Source: an uncultured Oscillospiraceae bacterium
Lineage (GTDB): Bacteria; Bacillota; Clostridia; Oscillospirales; Oscillospiraceae
Direction of reading: 5' to 3'
Assembly: GCA_947627085.1 (NCBI GenBank)
Contig: CANQUO010000043.1
Span: forward strand, 1-13,278
Length of the DNA: 13,278 nt
The notes under the pieces were generated by a model. It was not told where the DNA came from. It was given only the letters and a program-made list of their open reading frames with translations, and did no database searches. Positions 1 to 5,459 of the stretch are shown one piece after another. The stretch's first letter is position 1, and the number at the start of each line of letters is the position of its first letter. Both the position numbers and the translations under genes were made by a program.

Positions 1-111
1 CGGAGGGGCGGCTCTTAGCGCGGAGATGAGCGATGCCAGCGCCTGAGCCCGACCGCAGGGAGGGCGAGGTAAAGCGGCATCAGCGACGACGAGGCGCGGA
101 GCAAAACGGCG

Positions 112-157
112 GGAACCGGCCGCGAGTATGCCCGCAGGCATTTTCGCGACCGGTTCC
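112..157. repeat. Long two-tier hairpin downstream of the CBS gene
   Basis: A 14-base arm at 112-125 (GGAACCGGCCGCGA) pairs with 144-157 (TCGCGACCGGTTCC) with one mismatch (C/A on one strand, G·T wobble on the other). Inside it a second perfect stem ATGCC (128-132)/GGCAT (137-141) closes a CGCA loop. It lies about 50 bases beyond the stop of the minus-strand CBS gene, next to another hairpin. No T-run follows on either strand, so it is not a classical intrinsic terminator. It could be a repeated palindromic element or an mRNA 3'-end structure. Confidence 0.6.
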
Positions 158-169
158 GCACGCCCCCCT

Positions 170-202
170 TGTCCGGCAAAGGCCCCCGGCCTTTGCCGGA
201 CA
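170..202. repeat. Perfect 15-bp hairpin at the 3' end of the CBS gene
   Basis: TGTCCGGCAAAGGCC (170-184) and GGCCTTTGCCGGACA (188-202) form a perfect 15-bp stem around a CCC loop. It starts 4 bases after the stop codon of the minus-strand CBS gene at 206. On that strand the hairpin is followed by AAGGGGGG, not by T residues, so termination by the standard U-tract mechanism is not supported. A role in 3'-end stability of the CBS mRNA is plausible but inferred. Confidence 0.65.
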
Positions 203-205
203 GCG

Positions 206-634
206 TCATCTCTCCTGTATGTTCGCCGATATCTCGGTCAGCGCCCGGGAGGCCTCCATGTTGCAGTCGGTGACGCGGGCCAGGTCCCCAAGGGCCAGTA
301 TGCCGACGAGCTTTCCGTTTTCCGTGACGGGGAGGCGTCTCACCTGACCCCGGGCCATGAGCTCTCCGGCCTTTTTTGTGTCCTCACTTGGCTCCACGGT
401 TATGACGGAACGGGACATGACCTCACGCACCGGGGTGAGCTCCGGGTCCTCCCCGGCGGCCACGCATCTAAGGACGATGTCCCGGTCGGTTATCACTCCC
501 CGAACATGCCCGTCGGAGGCGCAGACGGGCAGGGAGCCTATATTGTGACGGCTCAGGAGCCTTGCGGCCAGGGACACCGTCTCCTCCGGGTCGATGGATA
601 CTGTCTCGGGGTTCATAATATCTGATACTTTCAT
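206..634 (-). CDS. Tandem CBS-domain protein
   Basis: 142-residue soluble protein made almost entirely of two CBS domains (about residues 1-60 and 66-125). Visible family features are MKVSDIM at the start, GSLPV followed by GVITDRDIV in the first domain, and VREVM, RRLPV and LVGILALGDLAR in the second. CBS pairs usually bind adenosine nucleotides and act as energy or redox sensors, but with no attached effector domain the target cannot be read from the sequence. The start at 634 is chosen because AAAGGAGCG (641-649) sits 6-7 bases upstream; an in-frame upstream extension has no ribosome site. It is transcribed away from tadA from a TTGCCA-N17-TATAGA promoter. A second stand-alone CBS pair occurs at 9955-10386. 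Confidence 0.88.
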   Translation of the reverse strand: MKVSDIMNPETVSIDPEETVSLAARLLSRHNIGSLPVCASDGHVRGVITDRDIVLRCVAAGEDPELTPVREVMSRSVITVEPSEDTKKAGELMARGQVRRLPVTENGKLVGILALGDLARVTDCNMEASRALTEISANIQER

Positions 635-686
635 TTTTGTCGCTCCTTTTTCTTCGATACCGTTATTTTTGCCCTTACCACAAGCT

Positions 687-715
687 TCTATACGGCAGTT
701 GCGCGTTTTTGGCAA
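687..715 (-). promoter_or_regulatory. Promoter of the CBS gene
   Basis: Read on the minus strand: TTGCCA (715-710), 17-base spacer, TATAGA (692-687). This is a good sigma-A type promoter about 45-50 bases upstream of the chosen ATG at 634. Its -35 box lies within the spacer of the opposing tadA promoter, so the two would compete for polymerase. Confidence 0.6.
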
Positions 716-727
716 AAATGATATAAT
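699..727 (+). promoter_or_regulatory. Extended -10 promoter of tadA
   Basis: TTGCGC (699-704), 17-base spacer, TATAAT (722-727), preceded by TG one base upstream (719-720), the extended -10 motif that compensates for a weak -35. Transcription would give a leader of roughly 75 bases before the GTG start at 809. A second TATAAT at 782-787 is closer to the gene but has no recognisable -35. Confidence 0.5.
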
Positions 728-808
728 ACTAATATCTAATTAAAATAAGCCATTCGCGGCGGCCTTTTAAATAGACATTAGTATAATCGAATAAAAGGAG
801 GCGGGAGC

Positions 809-1246
809 GTGGAGGAATATATGGAAGCGGCCCTTGAGCTTGCCCGGGAGGCCGCGTTGGCCGGGGAGACGCCGGTGGGGGCGGTGATAGTTGACGGCGA
901 GGGACACATTATCGGCCGCGGCCGCAACCGCACCGAGGCGCGCGACGCCACCGCCCACGCCGAGGTGGAGGCCATACGTGACGCCTCCCGTGAGCTGGGG
1001 ACATGGCGGCTTGAGGGGTGCGCCCTCTATGTCACCATGGAGCCCTGCCCCATGTGCGCCGGGGCGGCATACAACGCGAGGATTGCCAAGATCGTCTATG
1101 GCGCGAAGGACCCCCGGGCCGGCGCCTGCGGCGGACTTTTCAACCTCTTCATGGAGCCCCTTGACCGTAAAATAAAAATCTACGGCGGCGTTCTGGAGCA
1201 GGAGTGCCGGGAAATTCTACGGGATTTTTTCGAGAAAAGAAGATAG
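809..1246 (+). CDS. tadA: tRNA-specific adenosine deaminase TadA
   Basis: Zinc-dependent deaminase that converts adenosine to inosine at the wobble position of tRNA-Arg(ACG), allowing decoding of CGN codons; cytoplasmic and usually essential. The 145-residue product has the full cytidine-deaminase-fold signature: TPVGAVIV near residue 25, HAE with the catalytic glutamate and first zinc ligand (AHAEVEAI, about residue 49-56), and PCPMCAG with the two zinc cysteines (about 77-83), followed by the typical IVYGAKDPRAG segment. Length is normal for Bacillota TadA. The start is GTG at 809, set by AAAGGAGG (794-801) 7 bases upstream; the downstream ATG at 821 would have only a weaker GGAGG. It stands alone, divergent from the CBS gene and convergent with a small gene whose stop is 5 bases away. 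Confidence 0.95.
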   Translation: MEEYMEAALELAREAALAGETPVGAVIVDGEGHIIGRGRNRTEARDATAHAEVEAIRDASRELGTWRLEGCALYVTMEPCPMCAGAAYNARIAKIVYGAKDPRAGACGGLFNLFMEPLDRKIKIYGGVLEQECREILRDFFEKRR

Positions 1247-1251
1247 GTCTG

Positions 1252-1425
1252 TCAAAACTTCATCATACGTAAAATGAGGATGGCCCTCCGGTCGGCAAGG
1301 CCGTAGCGGGTGACGAGGCGCCTGATGACGCGCCTGAGGGTCTCCCTGTCGCCGGCCTTGTTGGCGGCGGCGACGGCGGCGACAAACCGCTCGTATTCCG
1401 CCCCGCTCATCCGCTTATTCGCCAC
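1252..1425 (-). CDS. Small basic helical protein, unknown function
   Basis: 57-residue protein starting with GTG at 1425 and ending TGA at 1252. The case for a real gene is unusually strong for its size: a GGAGGGGAG ribosome site (1442-1434) lies 8 bases upstream, and a perfect-consensus sigma-A promoter (TTGACA-N17-TATAAT, 1499-1471) points at it. The protein is rich in arginine (11 Arg, 3 Lys against 5 acidic residues), alanine and leucine, and looks entirely helical, with RETLRRVIRRLVTRYGLADR as its core and no membrane segment or cysteine. I do not recognise the family. It faces the small Xre repressor gene across shared operator DNA, so that repressor is the likely regulator. Its 3' end meets that of tadA tail to tail. 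A toxin or antitoxin role is possible but unsupported. Confidence 0.7.
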   Translation of the reverse strand: MANKRMSGAEYERFVAAVAAANKAGDRETLRRVIRRLVTRYGLADRRAILILRMMKF

Positions 1426-1470
1426 GCCCCCATCTCCCCTCCGTCACGGCTTTTGTCCGTGAACTGTGAG

Positions 1471-1499
1471 ATTATAAAACAATTTGTTTTATATGTCAA
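1471..1499 (-). promoter_or_regulatory. Perfect-consensus promoter of the 57-residue gene
   Basis: On the minus strand, TTGACA (1499-1494), spacer of exactly 17 bases (1493-1477), TATAAT (1476-1471). Both hexamers match the sigma-A consensus at all 12 positions. One arm of the inverted repeat at 1476-1515 fills most of the spacer, so a bound protein there would block the promoter. A promoter this strong would normally need repression. Confidence 0.8.
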
Positions 1500-1515
1500 T
1501 ATAACAAATTGTTTT
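1476..1515. promoter_or_regulatory. 13-bp inverted-repeat operator between divergent genes
   Basis: Perfect inverted repeat: AAAACAATTTGTT (1476-1488) and AACAAATTGTTTT (1503-1515), separated by 14 bases. Each arm is itself nearly palindromic (ACAATTTGT and its complement), as expected of two dimer-binding sites for an Xre/cI-type repressor. The left arm overlaps the spacer and -10 edge of the minus-strand promoter; the right arm overlaps the probable -35 of the repressor gene. Autoregulation by the Xre protein is inferred. Confidence 0.65.
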
Positions 1516-1535
1516 GCCTATACTCTTTCTATACT
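1509..1535 (+). promoter_or_regulatory. Probable promoter of the Xre repressor gene
   Basis: TTGTTT (1509-1514), 15-base spacer, TATACT (1530-1535); a second TATACT lies at 1519-1524. The spacing is short, so this promoter looks weaker than the opposite one. The -35 lies in the right operator arm. Confidence 0.35.
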
Positions 1536-1557
1536 CCGATTCTTGGGAGGGATAAGG

Positions 1558-1782
1558 ATGTATAGACGAATCAGGGACCTTCGGGAGGACGCGGACCTTC
1601 TTCAGCGGGAGCTTGCGGCATATCTGGGCTGTACTCAGGTGAACTACTCCCACTATGAGCTTGGCAAGCGGGACATCCCCACGGACGTGCTTATTAAGCT
1701 GGCGGCCTACTACCACACCAGCACCGACTACCTGCTGGGGCTCACTGATATACGTAAGCCCTACCCTGCTCCCAGAGAATGA
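1558..1782 (+). CDS. Small Xre-family helix-turn-helix repressor
   Basis: 74-residue single-domain DNA-binding protein of the Xre/cI type. The helix-turn-helix covers about residues 5-60: RIRDLREDADLLQRELAAYL for helices 1-2, then GCTQVNYSHYELGKRDIP, with the recognition helix around TQVNYSHYE, and VLIKLAAYYHTSTDYLLGLT closing the domain. This arrangement and the YLLGLTD ending are typical of small clostridial repressors, so the protein seems complete. The start at 1558 is supported by GGGAGG (1545-1550) 7 bases upstream and by homology; the longer reading from 1453 would run through the promoter and operator and is rejected. It most likely represses itself and the divergent 57-residue gene through the inverted repeat at 1476-1515. 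Confidence 0.88.
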   Translation: MYRRIRDLREDADLLQRELAAYLGCTQVNYSHYELGKRDIPTDVLIKLAAYYHTSTDYLLGLTDIRKPYPAPRE

Positions 1783-1858
1783 CCACCGGGAGTCCCCGAT
1801 GTCGTCAGGATAAGCAAAAACAGGAGGTCGAGCGGATACTTATTTTGCCTCGTCCGTG

Positions 1859-2815
1859 TTATTGCGGCAACACGATATTATCCTCAAAACCAATTTCACC
1901 GCAACGAACTGTCAGATACGCCAGGTCACTCCGCCCGTCTACGGCAAACAGCATATGGACCTCATAACCGCTCTCCACGGAATACATTTCGTGATACAAA
2001 AAGACACATTTGGAGCATAAGGCCCCGTCCGCGTCCATCCGCGTCCGCGGCTTTAACCCCCTCTCCCGCTCCATCAGAACAGCATCTGTAAAAATCACTT
2101 TGATATAGGGTGTGACCCCATCTCCAAACCAACCGCCGTCTTTCCGCAGGAGCATCTCATAGTTTCGTCCCCGTTTTCTCAAAGACAGGAGGGAGCTGTC
2201 ATGGAAACTGAACGCCTCCGCGATTTGCTCCGGGATATGTTGCCTGTCCAGCTCTTTTTTCGCCGCCCTCTCAATTTTCCGAAAGGCTTTTCTATTCTCT
2301 TTTTCCTCAGTTTTTAATCTCTGATAAACACTTTTGGGAATAAGTCCCAGGGCCAACAGACGCTGGTCCACTTGGCGGCAAACCCACTCCGGAAAACTCC
2401 GGCGGCAATAACGTAACCGGGCCATATAGCCCTCTCTGAATACTTTCTCCGACTCACCCGGATCAAATGGAGGACGGTTGGCAAAGGCGTCCTCCGCCTC
2501 TCTTTTCTCCCGCTCTAACTGCTCGGACACCTCCTCCGGGGAGGTCGGATGTCTGGGCTCCCGTTCCCCTCCACCGGGGAACACAAGCCAATCCGACCGG
2601 TCAAAGCTTTCCGGCTTCAACTGGTCGGACATGTCCGGAAAACACGGCGGCGTGTTGTACTCCCGTCTATCCCGAGCGATTTCCGCCTTGAGCTTTTTCT
2701 CAAAAAACGCCCTGATCTCCTTTGCGGAGTACTCCTTATCGGGAATCTGTCTCACACATAATGTGTAGTCCTGACTCTGCATCAGCTCGTACCACTCTTT
2801 TGTGTAAAACCGCAT
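1859..2815 (-). CDS. DUF4085-like protein of unknown function
   Basis: 318-residue soluble protein that I place by memory in the DUF4085 family of Bacillota. The pointers are the N-terminal MRFYTKEWYELMQ, a long charged helical middle part (about residues 95-195, rich in Glu, Lys and Arg, with GLIPKSVYQRLKTEEKEN), and a C-terminal beta-rich part beginning with FHDSSLLSL (about residue 204) and ending CGEIGFEDNIVLPQ. The family has no known activity. No signal peptide or membrane segment is present. The start at 2815 is preferred over an in-frame ATG at 2827 because GGAGGG lies just upstream (2825-2820), inside the longer version. It is monocistronic as far as can be seen, and downstream it converges on the Xre gene. 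Confidence 0.8.
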   Translation of the reverse strand: MRFYTKEWYELMQSQDYTLCVRQIPDKEYSAKEIRAFFEKKLKAEIARDRREYNTPPCFPDMSDQLKPESFDRSDWLVFPGGGEREPRHPTSPEEVSEQLEREKREAEDAFANRPPFDPGESEKVFREGYMARLRYCRRSFPEWVCRQVDQRLLALGLIPKSVYQRLKTEEKENRKAFRKIERAAKKELDRQHIPEQIAEAFSFHDSSLLSLRKRGRNYEMLLRKDGGWFGDGVTPYIKVIFTDAVLMERERGLKPRTRMDADGALCSKCVFLYHEMYSVESGYEVHMLFAVDGRSDLAYLTVRCGEIGFEDNIVLPQ

Positions 2816-2868
2816 ATATCCCTCCATACGTATTACTCAAATTTCAAATCACCCGCACCGCAAATCGA

Positions 2869-2904
2869 TACCACCGGCTGGCAAAAAACCGCCCGCCGGT
2901 GGTA
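2869..2904. repeat. Hairpin between two minus-strand genes
   Basis: TACCACCGGC (2869-2878) and GCCGGTGGTA (2895-2904) form a perfect 10-bp stem with a 16-base loop. It lies downstream of the 64-residue membrane-protein gene and upstream of the DUF4085 gene. A T-run is present only in the loop, so it is not a standard intrinsic terminator, though it could end or process the transcript. Confidence 0.5.
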
Positions 2905-2940
2905 CATGATAGAGATTTCATCTGCCCTGCAAACCGGAAT

Positions 2941-3135
2941 TTATTTCTTTTTCGATTCTTGAACGGCTCTTATAATCGCGCATATCATGTTTCCAAGCAT
3001 CCCCACCCAAATTACAATCGCTGAAGCTGAAATAATATCAGGATTCATATCTCCAAACACCGCTGCTGTTAATGGAATAGCCGCGAAAACTTGAATAATT
3101 ATAAAGATGATTTGCAGCACATAAACTTTATTCAT
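2941..3135 (-). CDS. Small two-helix membrane protein, unknown function
   Basis: 64-residue protein with two hydrophobic segments, about residues 5-28 (VLQIIFIIIQVFAAIPLTAAVF) and 37-57 (SASAIVIWVGMLGNMICAIIR), joined by a short polar turn containing DMNPD, and a basic tail ending ESKKK. By the positive-inside rule both ends would be cytoplasmic. A GGGAGG motif (3153-3148) lies about 12 bases upstream of the ATG at 3135, rather far but usable. No family is recognised. It sits alone between the DUF4085 gene and the putative anti-sigma gene. Its lower GC content than its neighbours suggests an accessory gene; calling it a real gene rests on the membrane topology and the ribosome site. Confidence 0.6.
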   Translation of the reverse strand: MNKVYVLQIIFIIIQVFAAIPLTAAVFGDMNPDIISASAIVIWVGMLGNMICAIIRAVQESKKK

Positions 3136-3206
3136 ACGTTATTGTTTCCTCCCATATAAACTTCGATTTGTCAATCTGTACCGGCGAAAATTATACCATA
3201 TCCATT

Positions 3207-3250
3207 ATTGAAAAACAATCCGCATTTTTCCCCGTGCCGCCTATCCGGAC
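3207..3250. repeat. Left copy of a ~45-bp repeat flanking the sigma/anti-sigma unit
   Basis: This stretch (ending CCGCCTATCCGGAC at 3237-3250) matches 4826-4870 in the same orientation with a few mismatches and small indels. It is followed by the hairpin at 3255-3281. The two copies bracket the sigma factor operon. Confidence 0.7.
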
Positions 3251-3254
3251 CGTC

Positions 3255-3281
3255 AAGGGGCGGGTTCCAGACCCGCCCCTT
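3255..3281. repeat. GC-rich hairpin element
   Basis: AAGGGGCGGGT (3255-3265) and ACCCGCCCCTT (3271-3281) form a perfect 11-bp stem with loop TCCAG. It lies 34 bases beyond the stop of the putative anti-sigma gene. It is of the same type as the hairpins at 5033-5059, 5316-5336 and 5372-5398 (G-rich arm, TTCCA/TTTAG loop, C-rich arm). This points to a dispersed palindromic repeat family, which may also serve as a transcript end. Confidence 0.65.
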
Positions 3282-3314
3282 ATACTGATCTTCTTTAAAA
3301 ATCGGTGATACGTT

Positions 3315-4268
3315 TTACTCGTTGATGGACAGAGAGAGATTATCAAGAATATCCTCTACCTCGTCCGCGGTCAGATACGCACCGTGCAGGCTGACGTTGG
3401 CGTGGCTGGTACGGCAATTCGCCCAAACGTTTCCGTTGTCCATTTCAATCAGGAACTCATGGCCATCGGCGGAGGTGTAATAATAGGCGGTTTCAAAGCT
3501 GCCGTCGACGATATAGGTCCGTGTGAAATAGTCTTCCTGTGCTGTATTATACATTTCTACATGAACATAACCTTTGCCGTCTTCCTTTGCGTAGAGGGCG
3601 CTGAAATACTCGCTGACATAGTTGCCGTCTGCGTCTGTCACAACGAAAGACAGGTTCGCGTCCGGTGCATAAGTATAATGCTCACCTAACCATCCCGGAT
3701 CAAACATAATGCGGCCTGTTAGGGTGTCCACCAAATTCGCGGGATTTTCGGCAGTATATTCCATCTTTTCCGCGCCGTCCTCCCGTCCAACGCGGCGGCT
3801 GCGGAGAGAGGGATCACTGCTCAGTACTTCTACAGAGTCCCACCGAAGGTATTCAGATACGACTCCGCCGCTAATACTTTCACCCAAATCCCAATCGTCC
3901 GATTTGAACCTATTAGATGCTATCATCTCTTCCAAAGCGGCGGGCGGATTCCCATCGGGGCCGCTGACACCAAAAGCACCGGGTTCGCAGTCTTCACTTG
4001 AAAGCAGGGGAATGTCGTCCAAACCGGGCACAATGATGTCATTTCTGAACAGATGCACCACTGCGGCGGCAGCGGTCAGCGTCAATGTCATCGCCATGAC
4101 AACGACAACAACGGCGACAATCAGCGACCTGCGAGGTTTTAAGATTATTTTTTTCATAGGAATATCCTCCAATTGTTTTTGGTAGGAGGCGAGCTGGGAA
4201 CGAATACGCTCCCGGCTCTCCTGCGGCAGTTTCAGTTCATCGGAAATGCGTTTGAAGCTTCGCTCCAT
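3315..4268 (-). CDS. Single-pass membrane protein, putative anti-sigma factor
   Basis: 317-residue protein with a cytoplasmic N-terminus of about 48 residues (helical, MERSFKRISDELKLPQESRERIRSQL, then the basic KKIILKPRRS), one transmembrane helix at about 49-70, and a large extracytoplasmic part of about 245 residues, rich in Asp, Glu, Ser and Tyr. This is the usual plan of a membrane anti-sigma factor that holds an ECF sigma factor through its cytoplasmic end. The gene follows the ECF sigma gene with only one base between the sigma stop and this ATG, which implies translational coupling and close stoichiometry. The start at 4268 is fixed by GGGAGGG (4281-4275) 6 bases upstream; an upstream in-frame TTG is rejected. 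No zinc-finger anti-sigma motif (HxxxCxxC) is present, so the assignment rests on context and topology. The signal sensed is unknown. Confidence 0.7.
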   Translation of the reverse strand: MERSFKRISDELKLPQESRERIRSQLASYQKQLEDIPMKKIILKPRRSLIVAVVVVVMAMTLTLTAAAAVVHLFRNDIIVPGLDDIPLLSSEDCEPGAFGVSGPDGNPPAALEEMIASNRFKSDDWDLGESISGGVVSEYLRWDSVEVLSSDPSLRSRRVGREDGAEKMEYTAENPANLVDTLTGRIMFDPGWLGEHYTYAPDANLSFVVTDADGNYVSEYFSALYAKEDGKGYVHVEMYNTAQEDYFTRTYIVDGSFETAYYYTSADGHEFLIEMDNGNVWANCRTSHANVSLHGAYLTADEVEDILDNLSLSINE

Positions 4269-4269
4269 A

Positions 4270-4728
4270 TCAAACCCTCCCAATTTGTTCTTTTAGGATA
4301 CCTTTTGCTCTGTGTAGCCGCATGGAAACGGCTGAGACGCCGATGTGTAAAAATTCTGAAATTTCCCGAAATGAGTAGCCCTCAATACAGTGCAAGCTCA
4401 CAACGGCCCTATACTTTTCGGGCAGCTCCATGATTGCGAGAAATATGTCCCGGTCCTCTGGTCGTGTCAACAAAACGGTTTCATCCAGTTCGATAGTTTC
4501 ATGCTTTCTTGCGGTGCTGAGAAGGTTTTTGCAGTGATTGATCGTAATCTTCGTCAAAAACGCACGTTCTTTACCGGGGTAAACTGTAATGCCACCCTCC
4601 AGCAGTTTGAGAAATACAGTCTGCACAACGTCCTCAGCTTCCTGCGGGGAACGGAGATAGCTGAGAGCGACGCGATACACCATATCCGCGTAACGGTCAA
4701 AAAGCACCAGCACAGTTTCCTGCTCCAT
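4270..4728 (-). CDS. ECF-type RNA polymerase sigma factor
   Basis: 152-residue sigma-70 family protein of the extracytoplasmic-function group. Region 2 covers about residues 8-70, with DRYADMVYRVALSYLRSPQEAEDVVQTVFLKL (the conserved EDVVQ/VFL helix that binds core polymerase and the -10 element) and AFLTKITINHCKNLL. Region 4 covers about 95-148, with LPEKYRAVVSLHCIEGYSFREISEFLHIGVSAVSMRLHRAKGIL as the -35-binding helix-turn-helix. The start at 4728 is set by GAGGGGGTG a few bases upstream; the longer GTG reading from 4764 lacks support. It is followed immediately by the membrane protein at 3315-4268 (TGATATG junction). Such pairs usually control their own operon and a small envelope or stress regulon; no regulon can be read here. 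Confidence 0.92.
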   Translation of the reverse strand: MEQETVLVLFDRYADMVYRVALSYLRSPQEAEDVVQTVFLKLLEGGITVYPGKERAFLTKITINHCKNLLSTARKHETIELDETVLLTRPEDRDIFLAIMELPEKYRAVVSLHCIEGYSFREISEFLHIGVSAVSMRLHRAKGILKEQIGRV

Positions 4729-4825
4729 CGGCACACCCCCTCTCGTTTCCTTTTGAGGCCTCACTTATATAACAAAATGGCGGCGCTGATTTGCACATTA
4801 TTTTTAGTATTTTTTACTACGGCCA

Positions 4826-4870
4826 ATCGCAAAAAGCAATCCGCACTTCCCCCGTTCCGCCTATCCGGAC
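4826..4870. repeat. Right copy of the ~45-bp repeat flanking the sigma/anti-sigma unit
   Basis: Direct-orientation partner of 3207-3250, with CAATCCGCA, CCCCCGT and CCGCCTATCCGGAC conserved in order. It lies about 100 bases upstream of the sigma gene start and is followed, after 11 bases, by the hairpin at 4882-4902, just as the left copy is followed by its own hairpin. Confidence 0.7.
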
Positions 4871-5028
4871 AGATAAAAAGCCCTCCCCTTCATAAGGGGA
4901 GGACAGCCGCGAAGCGGCAGGAGAGGTTCCGCCCCTCCCTCTGGGAGGGGGCAGGGGGTGGGTCCGAATCACCCACGTCCCGCCCAAACGGGTTTAGATA
5001 CGGGCTAAACGAAAAATCCCCAATAACC

Positions 5029-5090
5029 GCCGTAGGGGAGGGTTCCAAACCCTCCCCTATTCCAATACGCGCCGCAAGGCGCGACCTTAT
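5029..5090. repeat. 62-bp direct repeat, copy 1
   Basis: Identical to 5368-5429 except for one base (CGCCGCAAGG here, CGCCGTAAGG there). It contains a perfect 12-bp hairpin TAGGGGAGGGTT (5033-5044)/AACCCTCCCCTA (5048-5059) with loop CCA, then a second small palindrome (CGCGCC/GGCGCG at about 5068-5083). Confidence 0.85.
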
Positions 5091-5367
5091 TCCCCTACCC
5101 CCCTATCGGAAAGGGGGGTGGCCCCGCAGGGCCGGGAGGTTCGAGCTTCTTATTCGTCGCGACATCTTATTAAGACGAAGGACGTAGGCTCTAATCCCCC
5201 CTGCCCATCTCCGGCCTAAGAGCCGCCCCTTCGGGGCGGTTGGCCTCCGAAACGCGCCTGCGGGCGCAGCCTTTTCCAAAAAGAGGGTATTCCCGCGCGG
5301 CGGTGACGAGGGGACGGGCGGGTTTAGAACCCGCCCCTACGGGTTGAATGGTAAATTTCCTATAATA

Positions 5368-5429
5368 GCCGTAGGGGAGGGTTCCAAACCCTCCCCTATT
5401 CCAATACGCGCCGTAAGGCGCGACCTTAT
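5368..5429. repeat. 62-bp direct repeat, copy 2
   Basis: Second copy of 5029-5090, same orientation, 277 bases further on. Hairpin arms lie at 5372-5383 and 5387-5398; the CGCGCC/GGCGCG palindrome at about 5407-5422 is the nearest structure downstream of the thrS stop (5460, minus strand) and could act as a weak transcript end. Confidence 0.85.
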
Positions 5430-5459
5430 CAAATGGGTATTAGTATAGCTTTGTTATTT

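Larger units (their letters stand above)
4729..5459. other. Gene-free region packed with GC-rich hairpins
   Basis: No convincing gene on either strand in about 730 bases. After the leader of the sigma gene (4729-4800) and a repeat copy (4826-4870) there is a run of small palindromes: 4882-4902 (CCTCCCCTT/AAGGGGAGG), 4906-4918 (GCCGC/GCGGC), 4931-4952 (GCCCCTCCC/GGGAGGGGGC), 5097-5119 (ACCCCCCT/AGGGGGGT), 5120-5133 (GGCCC/GGGCC), 5223-5239 (CCGCCCC/GGGGCGG), 5316-5336 (GGGCGGGTT/AACCCGCCC) and those inside the 62-bp repeats. The apparent 265-residue reading frame across it has low-complexity composition and no ribosome site. It looks like an accumulation of dispersed palindromic (REP-like) elements behind thrS. 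Confidence 0.7.

Noticed and set aside
128..625. 165-codon open frame on the plus strand
   Set aside because: Antisense to the CBS gene, starts inside a hairpin and has no Shine-Dalgarno sequence.
1453..1557. N-terminal extension of the Xre protein (start at 1453)
   Set aside because: It would translate the operator and promoter DNA; the start at 1558 has the ribosome site and matches the family start.
1779..1967. 62-codon frame whose ATGA overlaps the Xre stop codon
   Set aside because: The overlap suggested translational coupling, but most of it is antisense to the DUF4085 gene, its composition is not protein-like, and the Xre protein is already full length.
4390..5187. 265-codon open frame on the plus strand
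   Set aside because: It starts antisense to the ECF sigma gene and then runs through the palindrome cluster; no ribosome site, no recognisable domain.
4826..5429. CRISPR array
   Set aside because: The repeats are few, unequally spaced and internally palindromic, with no regular spacers of uniform length and no cas genes in the window.
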